From Helicobacter cetorum (GTDB taxonomy: Bacteria; Campylobacterota; Campylobacteria; Campylobacterales; DZAY01), in the NCBI GenBank assembly GCA_022729735.1, contig DZAY01000001.1, forward strand, positions 135,949 through 191,800: a stretch of 55,852 bases of DNA, given 5' to 3'. Both the position numbers and the translations under genes were made by a program. The notes below the pieces were generated by a model. The model had not been told where the DNA came from, searched no databases, and saw nothing but the letters and a program-made list of their open reading frames with translations. Below, one piece after another: positions 1-8,476 of the stretch (positions are counted from its first letter, which is position 1; the number at the start of each line of letters is the position of its first letter).

Positions 1-90
1 CAACTGATACAACAACACAACCAAGCAATCCAACTGATACAACAACACAACCAAGCAATCCAACTGATACAACAACACAACCAAGCAATC
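1..90 (+). repeat. Three 30-bp tandem repeats in the adhesin linker
   Basis: The 30-bp unit beginning CAACTGATACAACAACACAA occurs three times head to tail without change. It encodes the decapeptide TDTTTQPSNP in the frame of the surface protein. The array may continue to the left of the window. Copy number in such in-frame repeats often varies by slippage. Confidence 0.95.
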
Positions 91-1016
91 CAGAACCAGT
101 TAATAACCCTCCAAGTGCAATTTATTTAACAAAATACCAAACAACTCCATATAATACAAGTGCAATCTTTGTAAATAGTTTAGGTGGAGAGTTTAGATAT
201 GGAGCAAATATGTTAGATACTGAAAGTATAGATATTCCATTAAGTTTGGCATTTGGAAATGATATCAAATATAATAATAAGATATTTTCTCAAACAGATA
301 ATATAAATATTAATAAAAATGGAAAAGTTAAAATCGGTGATGAAGAGATTTCAATATTTAATGGAGATATAGATTTAACTACTTCAAAAGGTATATATTA
401 TGGTTATGACCCATTAGAAGATATGTTTGCTATTACTTGGCTTGGTGTTACAGAAAATACTACTACAACTACAACAACTGAAAATCCTCCACAAATGTTA
501 TATACAAATACATTTCAAATGGCTTTATATGATATTTCAGATGGAGATGGACTATTAGTTGATTTAAATTATCAAAATATAGAATGGGGTGGTGATACTC
601 AAATATCAACTAACAACTCTATTAGTTGGGAAGATAGTAGTTATTTATCTATCAATGAAAATGCACAAAATGAGACAAAAATAGCTATTGCAAATGGAGA
701 AGATAGTGAAAATAATATAATTAAATTTGAATTAATAGGAGATAATAGTGATATTTTTGAAATAGTAAATATCGATAATGAGTGGGTTTTGCAATTAAAA
801 AATAGTGATTTATTGCAAAATCAAGGCTCTAAAGAGTTGGAATTAACTGTTGTTGCTACTGATAGTTATAATGCACAACTATCTTCACAAGCTATAATTG
901 CAATTAATGACATAGCAATAAATAGAACACTTTATGAAAATTTAAATGATAATATTAATTTAAATTTTGATTATAATCACGATAGTGTGATTTACAATAC
1001 ATTAGGAGTCGTATGA
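3..1016 (+). CDS. Cadherin-like repeat surface protein, 5' end outside window
   Basis: The reading frame is already open at base 3 and has no stop before 1016, so the first ATG (210) is internal and the N-terminus lies upstream. Residues 1-30 of the visible part are three exact copies of the decapeptide TDTTTQPSNP, a Thr/Pro/Asn-rich linker. A short TTTTTTTENPP linker follows about residue 155. The last 100 residues (around SWEDSSYLSINENAQN to TVVATDSYNAQ) look like a cadherin or Ig-like beta-sandwich repeat as found in large secreted adhesins. The stop overlaps the next gene in an ATGA junction, so the two are probably co-transcribed. A function in adhesion is inference; the substrate is unknown. 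Confidence 0.7.
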   Translation, partial: TDTTTQPSNPTDTTTQPSNPTDTTTQPSNPEPVNNPPSAIYLTKYQTTPYNTSAIFVNSLGGEFRYGANMLDTESIDIPLSLAFGNDIKYNNKIFSQTDNININKNGKVKIGDEEISIFNGDIDLTTSKGIYYGYDPLEDMFAITWLGVTENTTTTTTTENPPQMLYTNTFQMALYDISDGDGLLVDLNYQNIEWGGDTQISTNNSISWEDSSYLSINENAQNETKIAIANGEDSENNIIKFELIGDNSDIFEIVNIDNEWVLQLKNSDLLQNQGSKELELTVVATDSYNAQLSSQAIIAINDIAINRTLYENLNDNINLNFDYNHDSVIYNTLGVV

Positions 1017-3901
1017 GCGAAATATTAGATATAAAAAGTGGTGGATTAATGTCAAAATTCACTAAGTGGGAAAAGTTTTGGTTACTTATGCTTTTATTAA
1101 TTATATTAGGATTTGCTACATCATATTTAGCAAAAGAGTTTTATATAAAAGATGATATTACAACAAGACCTAAAGTATTGTTAATTGCACCTATGAGTGG
1201 TGATATGAAATATGTTGGTGATGAAATGTTTAGAGGTGTTTCAATATATATTGAAAGCCAAAATAAGAAGGGTGGTTATAGAGATAGACTAATTGAATTA
1301 GAAGTTATTGATAGTATAAAAGAGTGGGATAATTTAGAAAAAAGAGTTAATGAAAGCTTGAGCAATCAATATATTGTAGGTGCTGTGGGTGCTGTTAGTT
1401 ATCCAGAATTACATAAATTAGAGCCAATTTTTATAAATAGTAAAACACCATTAATTACACCACTATTTGCTCTAAATAGAGATAATAGAAGTGATTTTGT
1501 AAAATATTTAGGACTTAGACCAGATGACCAAGCAAGGTTTGTTGCAAATTATGCAAGAAATGTAACTCAACAAAGAATTATGTATATTATTCACGAAGAT
1601 AGTCCAGAATCAAATATAGAAAAAGATAGTTTTGCATCTGTATATGAAAAATTTGGAACACCAATAAAAGGTTATTTTAAAATACCATCAAATCCAACTG
1701 AAACAGATTATAATAATTTAAAAAATGAACTTTCAAAAATTGACATAGGTGCTATATTTATAAGTAGTGACCCTTCTAATTCAGCAAATATATTAAAATC
1801 TATTAGAGAATCAAAAGCAGAGTTAGAAGTTTATGGAACAGATTTTTTAACATTAAATATTTTTCATGAGAGTTTAAAAAAACTTACTTCTGAAAAACGA
1901 AGTGAAGAAATGATAAATGGTGTAATTGCTTCAACATCTGTAATATTTGATACAGCAAATGAAGAAGCTCAAAAGTTTTTAAATATTTATAGAAATAGTT
2001 ATCAAAAAGAGCCTGATTGGATTGGTGCTATGATGTTTGATGCAACTAAGATATTATTATCAAATAGTAGTAATATTGGGAATTATAAAGAAGCTGTAAT
2101 TGAAACTTTATCTAAACAGCTAGAAGTTAAAGGTGTTGTAAATAGTTGGAAATTTAATGAAAATGGAACATCAGATAGTAATATTAAAATGGCTTTATAT
2201 AATGGAAATAGATTAATTTCTGCACCAATCCAACTTCAGCCAATTAGTAAAGGAGCTATATCAAACTTTATAGAAGCTCTTAGAGGTGGTAGAGTTTTAT
2301 ATGTAAATGATAAATTTATGTATAAAACAAATGTAGTTTATAGTGGTATCAAAATTAATGATATATCAAATATTAATATGCAAGAAGAGAGTGCTGTTAT
2401 TGATTTTGAAATATGGTTTAGATATAAAGGAAATTTTGCACCAGAACATATTATGTTTTTAAATGCAATAGATGAGATAAAACTTGATAAAGCTGTTGAA
2501 AAAGTTGAAAGAGATGATATAAAATATGAGCGATATAAAATAAAACATAAATTTAAACTTAATTTTTCAGAAACTGCTAGAGAATATGGAACTCACACAG
2601 TTGGTATATCTTTTAAACATAAACATTTAAACTATAATAACTTATTGTATGTTACAGATATTTTGGGTATGCCAAAAACAGATGAGATATTAGAACAGTT
2701 TAAAAAAGAGAAAGTTATTTCAAAACATGCTGGTTGGTATGCAAATAATATATGGTTTTCTCAAGAATTAATAGAAGATGATGGTGATGGAGCACCTCAA
2801 TATGTGGTATTTATGGGTGAAAAACCACTATTTTCATCTATTTCACTTGATGTTTTATTAAAGCCAACAGGATTTAATATTAGAGATTACATCTCTTCTG
2901 AATATTTTATTTATTTAGCAATTTTTTCAATATTTGGAATACTTTTTGCGAGAATGATGGATTTAAAACAGCTTGGAAAATATTGGGCTTTTCAATCATG
3001 GATATTAAGATTAATATTTTTCCCAACTCTACTATTGTCTTTTGGAAATTTAATTCTTGATTACTCATTTGCTAAACTTGACATTGAAATTACAAGAGTC
3101 GTTGTATTAATATATGAAATTTCATGGTGGTTAATTCCATCACATCTAATAAACTTAGCAATAAAAAGATTTGTTTGGGAGTTGTTAGAAGCAAAAAGTG
3201 GCAAAAAAATACCAAATATTGTGAAATTATTGGTAACAATTACTATATATTTATTGGCTTTTACAGGCATCAATGCTTTTGTTTTTGGACAAACTATTAC
3301 AAGTATTTTAGCAGCTTCTGGAGTTTTGGCAATGGTTGTTGGACTTGCTATAAAATCAAATATAGCAAATGTATTTTCTGGAATTATATTAAATATTGAG
3401 CGACCATTTAAAATTGGTGATAGAATAAGAGTTTTAGACAAATCTGGCTTAAGTGGTGAAGTAATTGATATTACTTGGAGAACTACGAAATTAAAAACAG
3501 GTGATGGACCAATAGTATCATTTGCAAATGGTAGAATTACAGAATCTGTTATTCAAAATGATAGCCAATGTAATGGTATAAATCAAAATACGACTATCTA
3601 TTTAAATCCAGAAGTAGAACCTAAAAAAGTTATTCCTATTTTACTTGAAGCGATGAAAAATTCAGACATTATTATAAATAAAAATGATTTAATTGCAAGG
3701 TATCAAGGTGTAATATCTATTAATGGATATTGGGTTGGAGCATATTATATAGCATTTGATGTCAAAATTCCTCCACATAAAGGAAGAGCGATAGCTGAAA
3801 TTTGGAACTATTTGTATGATAAATTTAAAGAAAATGATATAAAAATAGTTCCTATAGATGATGAAGAAAATATTCCAAAACTCAACAAAATATCAGTGTA
3901 A
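1013..3901 (+). CDS. Fusion of ABC-type periplasmic binding domain and MscS-family channel
   Basis: Residues 17-40 form an N-terminal membrane anchor. Residues about 52-400 resemble a branched-chain amino-acid-type binding protein (Peripla_BP_6; start VLLIAPMSGDMKYVGDEM). Residues about 440-580 form a further beta-rich extracytoplasmic region. From about 625 there are several transmembrane helices, and then the MscS pore and beta domain (LAASGVLAMVVGLAIKSNIA, then IERPFKIGDRI). At 962 residues it is far longer than plain MscS (about 280). It may be a ligand-gated MscS-type channel, which is inference. A second ATG at residue 13 (1049) is a possible start. It overlaps the preceding adhesin gene and lies 3 bp before the TolC-family gene. 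Confidence 0.85.
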   Translation: MSEILDIKSGGLMSKFTKWEKFWLLMLLLIILGFATSYLAKEFYIKDDITTRPKVLLIAPMSGDMKYVGDEMFRGVSIYIESQNKKGGYRDRLIELEVIDSIKEWDNLEKRVNESLSNQYIVGAVGAVSYPELHKLEPIFINSKTPLITPLFALNRDNRSDFVKYLGLRPDDQARFVANYARNVTQQRIMYIIHEDSPESNIEKDSFASVYEKFGTPIKGYFKIPSNPTETDYNNLKNELSKIDIGAIFISSDPSNSANILKSIRESKAELEVYGTDFLTLNIFHESLKKLTSEKRSEEMINGVIASTSVIFDTANEEAQKFLNIYRNSYQKEPDWIGAMMFDATKILLSNSSNIGNYKEAVIETLSKQLEVKGVVNSWKFNENGTSDSNIKMALYNGNRLISAPIQLQPISKGAISNFIEALRGGRVLYVNDKFMYKTNVVYSGIKINDISNINMQEESAVIDFEIWFRYKGNFAPEHIMFLNAIDEIKLDKAVEKVERDDIKYERYKIKHKFKLNFSETAREYGTHTVGISFKHKHLNYNNLLYVTDILGMPKTDEILEQFKKEKVISKHAGWYANNIWFSQELIEDDGDGAPQYVVFMGEKPLFSSISLDVLLKPTGFNIRDYISSEYFIYLAIFSIFGILFARMMDLKQLGKYWAFQSWILRLIFFPTLLLSFGNLILDYSFAKLDIEITRVVVLIYEISWWLIPSHLINLAIKRFVWELLEAKSGKKIPNIVKLLVTITIYLLAFTGINAFVFGQTITSILAASGVLAMVVGLAIKSNIANVFSGIILNIERPFKIGDRIRVLDKSGLSGEVIDITWRTTKLKTGDGPIVSFANGRITESVIQNDSQCNGINQNTTIYLNPEVEPKKVIPILLEAMKNSDIIINKNDLIARYQGVISINGYWVGAYYIAFDVKIPPHKGRAIAEIWNYLYDKFKENDIKIVPIDDEENIPKLNKISV

Positions 3902-3904
3902 AAT

Positions 3905-5215
3905 ATGAAAAAGATTATATTTATTACATCTATAATAGGCACTCTATTTGCAAATGATGTTGAAGTTATATCTGATTTTTTAAAATCAGATTTAGAAACT
4001 CTTATTGATAAACATCCAAAAATTTTAAAGTTAAAAACACAAAGTGAAACTTCAGCAAAAACAATAGATTTAGCCAAAGCTTTACTTTTTCCAACTATTA
4101 AATTAAATGGTGATTTTGGATTTGAGAGAGTTAGTCCCCCTTTTGGAAATATTACAACAGAAAATAGAAAATCTATCGCTTTGTCTATCACTCAAAAAAT
4201 TTATGATGGTGATATAACTAATAAAAAGATAGAAAATTCTAAATTACAAAATCAAATAGCAAATTTACAACTTACAAATACTATTGATGAAGTTATAAAA
4301 GAGGGAGTTAATATAATATTAGAAACTCTCAAACAAGATGCTTTATTAAAATTAAAGTATAAAGAGATTGAAAATTTAAATAAATTAAATGAATTAATGG
4401 TTCAAAAAGAGAAATCAGATAGTGTAACATCTATTGATATGTTAAACTCAAAACATGAACTATTAAAAGAGTATGAAAAATTAAATACTATTATTAGTGC
4501 TTTGGATAGTAGTAAAATTAAATATAAAAACTTTTTTAATAAAGAGTTTGATATAAAAAATATTAATTCACAAACAATTCCAAAAATTATAAATAGTAAC
4601 AATGTAATAAATTTAACTAAACTTCCAACTAATTTGGAACAATTTAAATTGGATACATTAAATAAAAGTCCCAAAATTGCAATTGAAAAGTATCAAATAG
4701 ATATTTCAAAAAACGATGAAGAGATGACAAAAGCTCAATATCTTCCCACATTAGAAATAGTTGGTAGATTAAGTAGTGAAAGAGATAAAGCTGGACTACT
4801 TGGTCAAAAAGATGAAAATTATATACTTATGCAATTAAATTGGGATATATTTAATGGGTTTGCCACTAAATATAGTGTAGAACAAAGTAGTCTCAAAAAA
4901 TTATCTATTATGCACAATTATGAGTTGATAAAAAATGAGATAGAAAGAGATATTGAACTTGCTTATCAAAAGTTAGAAAGTCTTAAAAAAAGAGAAGAGA
5001 TACTATTTGAAATAAATCAAATTACAAATAGTATTGCAGATGCTAAAAAAAGAGAAAGAGAACTTGGAAGAATTGATAAGATAGAAGAGTTAAAATTTAA
5101 TAAAAATATAGTAAAAAATAGTTCAGATTTAGTTGAAATTGAATATGAGATACTAAAGGCTTCTATTAATATTTTAACTCTTTCTAAAAATTTTGAAATA
5201 AATAGCAAAAAATAG
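3905..5215 (+). CDS. TolC-family outer membrane efflux protein
   Basis: The first 17 residues (MKKIIFITSIIGTLFAN) form a signal peptide. The remaining 420 residues are long alpha-helical hairpins with short beta segments in the two-fold repeat pattern of outer membrane efflux proteins; KSIALSITQKIYDG and YILMQLNWDIFNGF are the paired strand regions. Length is normal for the family. It is the third gene of a + strand group with an adhesin-like protein and an MscS fusion. This suggests it is the outer membrane pore of a type I secretion route for the adhesin, but no ABC or membrane-fusion subunit is visible, so the partner is unknown. Confidence 0.85.
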   Translation: MKKIIFITSIIGTLFANDVEVISDFLKSDLETLIDKHPKILKLKTQSETSAKTIDLAKALLFPTIKLNGDFGFERVSPPFGNITTENRKSIALSITQKIYDGDITNKKIENSKLQNQIANLQLTNTIDEVIKEGVNIILETLKQDALLKLKYKEIENLNKLNELMVQKEKSDSVTSIDMLNSKHELLKEYEKLNTIISALDSSKIKYKNFFNKEFDIKNINSQTIPKIINSNNVINLTKLPTNLEQFKLDTLNKSPKIAIEKYQIDISKNDEEMTKAQYLPTLEIVGRLSSERDKAGLLGQKDENYILMQLNWDIFNGFATKYSVEQSSLKKLSIMHNYELIKNEIERDIELAYQKLESLKKREEILFEINQITNSIADAKKRERELGRIDKIEELKFNKNIVKNSSDLVEIEYEILKASINILTLSKNFEINSKK

Positions 5216-5250
5216 TTTAAAAAGTTAGATTTCTAACTTTTTAAATTTTT
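5216..5250. terminator. Bidirectional terminator between convergent genes
   Basis: Perfect inverted repeat with 14-bp arms (TTTAAAAAGTTAGA at 5216-5229 and its complement at 5232-5245) around a two-base centre. Downstream T runs lie on both strands. It sits directly after the TolC-family stop and covers the cheB stop. Confidence 0.8.
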
Positions 5251-6295
5251 AAGACATGTTTTGAATTAAATTCATAACCTCTTTTGGAATATTATTAAGT
5301 GAAGTTATAATATCAACTCCACCAAGCTCAATTGCAACTTTTGGCATTCCAAATACAACACAACTTGCTTCATCTTGAGCTATCGTTTTGGCTCCAGCTT
5401 TGTGCATATTTAGCATTCCTTTTGCTCCATCAGCACCCATTCCCGTCATTATAACTCCAAGAGCATTAGCTCCTGCCGTTTTTGCTACCGAATTAAAAAG
5501 CACATCTACACTTGGTTTGTGTCCTGATACTTTGTCTCCATCACCAATTTCAACAAAATATCTTGCTCCACTTCGTCTTAATACCATATGATAATCTCCT
5601 GGGGCAATCAATGCTTGTCCAATAGATACAAAATCTCCATTTTCTGCTTCTTTGACATCTATTTGACAAAGTGAATTCAATCTCTGTGCAAATGCTTTTG
5701 TAAAATTCCCTGGCATATGTTGCACAATTACAATACCTGGAGAGTTTCGTGGGAATTTCATCAACACATCTTTTAGTGCTTCAGTTCCACCTGTTGAGCT
5801 TCCCATTGCAATTACTTTTTTGGTAGTTTCTGCTAATGCACTATTAAAAACTGGTTTATTTGTGATAACTTTTCGTTCTGTAACTATAATTTTTTTAGGA
5901 TTTATTTTTGAAGCACTTTTTACTTTTTGGATAATTTCATCTCTTATTAAATCAATTCCATCATAAATATTGGCATGAGGTTTAGTTACAAAATCTATTG
6001 CTCCTGCTTCAAGTGCATCTATTGTAACTTTTGCACCTTTTTTTGTAAGTGAAGAAATCATAACAACTGGAGTTGGAAAATATTGCATAAGTTTTCGTAA
6101 AAATGTTATTCCATCCATTCGTGGCATTTCAACATCTAAACATACTACATCTGGCTTTAGTGCAACTACCTTATCTCTTGCAATATAGGCATCTGGAGCA
6201 ACTCCTACAACATTTATATCTTTATCACTTTCTAAAATCTCTTTTAAGACTGTTCTTGCTGTTGCACTATCATCTACAATTAAAACTCTAATCAT
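5249..6295 (-). CDS. cheB: Chemotaxis protein-glutamate methylesterase CheB
   Basis: Removes methyl groups from chemoreceptors (and can deamidate Gln), giving adaptation in chemotaxis. Residues 1-120 are a receiver domain with the acidic pair D8/D9 and phospho-acceptor D54 (CLDVEMPRMDG). The catalytic domain follows with the Ser motif AMGSSTGGTEAL, the His motif IVQHMPGNFT and the Asp motif MTGMGADGAKGM. Length (348) is typical. Its start overlaps the end of cheD by 8 bp. It is the last gene of the chemotaxis operon. Confidence 0.97.
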   Translation of the reverse strand: MIRVLIVDDSATARTVLKEILESDKDINVVGVAPDAYIARDKVVALKPDVVCLDVEMPRMDGITFLRKLMQYFPTPVVMISSLTKKGAKVTIDALEAGAIDFVTKPHANIYDGIDLIRDEIIQKVKSASKINPKKIIVTERKVITNKPVFNSALAETTKKVIAMGSSTGGTEALKDVLMKFPRNSPGIVIVQHMPGNFTKAFAQRLNSLCQIDVKEAENGDFVSIGQALIAPGDYHMVLRRSGARYFVEIGDGDKVSGHKPSVDVLFNSVAKTAGANALGVIMTGMGADGAKGMLNMHKAGAKTIAQDEASCVVFGMPKVAIELGGVDIITSLNNIPKEVMNLIQNMS

Positions 6296-6758
6296 TTTTA
6301 TTTACATCTCCACTATATTTTAAAAGTATTTTTCCTGTATCACTTTGCATCATAATTCTTCTACCAATTGTTCCACCAATATCTTTAGCAGTTATTTTAA
6401 TTCTATATTCACTTAATAACTCTTGAGCTATTAATATATTTTTTTTACCAATCATCATAGTTTCTAAATTCGATTCATGAATATTTGCTCCACCGAATAT
6501 TTTTGCTTCCATATTATTTATATGACAACCAATATTTAACATATTTTCAATCAATCGTGGAATTGAGATATTTCCAAATTTTGGACTTTGAAGTCCATTT
6601 CCATTCCATAGTGGAAGTAGATAGTGGTTCATTCCACCAATTCCTTCAACTCTATCATATAAACATACAGCGATACAAGAACCAAGCACTGTGATAATTT
6701 CTGTCGGTTTTATTCCAACATATATTTCACCTACATTTATAAATTTTCGCTGATACAT
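6288..6758 (-). CDS. cheD: Chemoreceptor glutamine deamidase CheD
   Basis: Converts specific receptor Gln side chains to Glu. The catalytic Cys (C28 in VLGSCIAVCLYD) and His (H45 in GGMNHYLLP) are both present. Length of 156 is usual. The start codon shares one base with the upstream stop (TAATG), implying translational coupling. Confidence 0.95.
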   Translation of the reverse strand: MYQRKFINVGEIYVGIKPTEIITVLGSCIAVCLYDRVEGIGGMNHYLLPLWNGNGLQSPKFGNISIPRLIENMLNIGCHINNMEAKIFGGANIHESNLETMMIGKKNILIAQELLSEYRIKITAKDIGGTIGRRIMMQSDTGKILLKYSGDVNKND

Positions 6759-7651
6759 TACATTTCTAACACATCATTAAAATCATCAAATAGTGTTTCA
6801 TTAGCCCCAGAACTAAAATCACACCCCATAAACTCTTCATTTGCTTTTGGAATAGTTACAATAAATTCCGTTTTTCCAAATTTAGTTTTAAAGTGAATTG
6901 TGCCATTAAGTGCTTCACTAAAACCTTCAGCTACACTTAATCCGAGTCCCAAACCCGTGTGAGTTCGAGTTTTTCCACTATTATATTTTGAAAATCTATT
7001 AAATATCTCTTTTTCAAAATTTACATCAATACCTTCTCCACTATCTTCTACTTTTATATAAAAATTTTTATCATCACACTCAAAAAATACAAAAATTTTA
7101 GATGATTTAAATGAGTATTCACAAGCATTTGACAATAGATTTAATAGTATCAAATATAGTTTCCAAGCATCACTAACTACACTTTCTTTACAACTATTTT
7201 CTAACACTACTTCTAAATTTTTATCTTCTAATAGATACTTAAATGATTTAATTGCATCTTCAAAGATAGATTTTATATCAATTTTTGAGTATGAATTTGC
7301 AATCTCACCAGCTTCTATTTCTGTTGCTGCAAATATATTTTTCAAATCAAAATCAAGTCTTGAAACCTCTGCATTTAATAAATTTACAAGTTCATCAAAT
7401 CTATCAACATGTCTTTTATTAATCAACATATTTGTAATATTTAAAATTGATGACATAGGATTATTAAACTCATTTTTTATAAGTGATAAAAATTCGCTTT
7501 TTATCTTCTCATTCTCTTTTGCTTCTTTATTCATATCCAAGAGTTTTTTTGTCATAAACTCCATCTCTTTTATGAGGGCATTTTTTTCATTAAACCTTTT
7601 TGCTATCTCTTTTAATAGTTCGCTATCTTCTAAATTTGACACACTTTCCAT
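6758..7651 (-). CDS. Histidine-kinase-like protein without phospho-acceptor His
   Basis: A coiled coil (about residues 15-50) precedes a HisKA-like helical hairpin and a complete HATPase domain. The N box (LLNLLSNACEYS), G1 box (VEDSGEGID) and G2 box (GLGLGLSV) are intact. The H box reads KSEFLSLIKNEFNNPM, with Asn60 where HisKA proteins have His. There is no signal peptide, membrane segment or sensor domain, so it is cytosolic. It lies between cheR and cheD. It could be an ATP-binding scaffold or phosphatase for the chemotaxis response regulators; that role is inference. Confidence 0.8.
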   Translation of the reverse strand: MESVSNLEDSELLKEIAKRFNEKNALIKEMEFMTKKLLDMNKEAKENEKIKSEFLSLIKNEFNNPMSSILNITNMLINKRHVDRFDELVNLLNAEVSRLDFDLKNIFAATEIEAGEIANSYSKIDIKSIFEDAIKSFKYLLEDKNLEVVLENSCKESVVSDAWKLYLILLNLLSNACEYSFKSSKIFVFFECDDKNFYIKVEDSGEGIDVNFEKEIFNRFSKYNSGKTRTHTGLGLGLSVAEGFSEALNGTIHFKTKFGKTEFIVTIPKANEEFMGCDFSSGANETLFDDFNDVLEM

Positions 7652-7654
7652 GTT

Positions 7655-8476
7655 TTACCTTTTTATATATATTGATGAACCAATTAAGTTAAAATCTTGT
7701 GAATTTTTTGTGAGAGATTCTGAATGTCCTATGAATAGATATGAGTTTTTGTGCATAAGTTTTGAAAAATTTTTTACCAATTTTTGTTGTGTTTCTAAAT
7801 CAAAATATATCATCACATTTCGACAAAATATAATATCAAAACTATTTTTGAAAATTGAAAAATCACCATGAACTAAATTAAAATGTCTAAAAATCACCAT
7901 CTCTTTTATTATATCTTTGATTTTATAAAGTGGTTGAGACTCATTTTTTAGCTTATCAAAATATTTAACTCTTAAATGTTTTGGCACACTATCAATCTCT
8001 TTTTCACTATATATTCCATTTTGAGCTCTTTTTAAAATTCCAGTTGAGATGTCTGTTGCAAGAATTTTTATATCAATGTCAACTTTTAAATGCTCTTTTA
8101 GAAATATTGCTATTGAGTATGGCTCTTGACCACTTGAACAAGCAGCCGACCAAATTCGTAGTTTGTGTGAAGGGAGTTTTGAAACAATCGTATTTATGTT
8201 ATCTTTTAAAAATATCCACTGTTTCTCTTCTCTAAAAAAAAATGTAACATTTGTAGAGATTGAGTCAATTAATATTGTAAGCTCTTCTCCACTCTTATCA
8301 TCTAATACAAAATTATAGTAATCTTTAAAAGTTTGAAATTTCAGCTGTTTTACCCGTTTTGCTAAACGGCTTTGCACAAGTGTTAGCTTTTGAGGAGCAA
8401 GTGAAATTCCAGCTGTATGATATATATAATCTCTAAATAACTCAAACTCTTTTTGTGTGATTTTTACCTCATTCAT
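7655..8476 (-). CDS. cheR: Chemotaxis protein-glutamate methyltransferase CheR
   Basis: Methylates receptor glutamates using S-adenosylmethionine. The short helical N-terminal domain (residues 1-75) precedes the Rossmann-type domain with RIWSAACSSGQEPYSIAI (SAM loop) and FDIIFCRNVMIYFD. I take the ATG at 8476, which shares one base with the cheA TGA (TGATG). A TTG three bases upstream would extend it by one residue. Length is 273, as usual. Confidence 0.96.
   Translation of the reverse strand: MNEVKITQKEFELFRDYIYHTAGISLAPQKLTLVQSRLAKRVKQLKFQTFKDYYNFVLDDKSGEELTILIDSISTNVTFFFREEKQWIFLKDNINTIVSKLPSHKLRIWSAACSSGQEPYSIAIFLKEHLKVDIDIKILATDISTGILKRAQNGIYSEKEIDSVPKHLRVKYFDKLKNESQPLYKIKDIIKEMVIFRHFNLVHGDFSIFKNSFDIIFCRNVMIYFDLETQQKLVKNFSKLMHKNSYLFIGHSESLTKNSQDFNLIGSSIYIKR

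Noticed and set aside
3061-3441. Reverse-strand frames inside the MscS-fusion gene
   Set aside because: Shadows of a clearly coding frame; no independent evidence.
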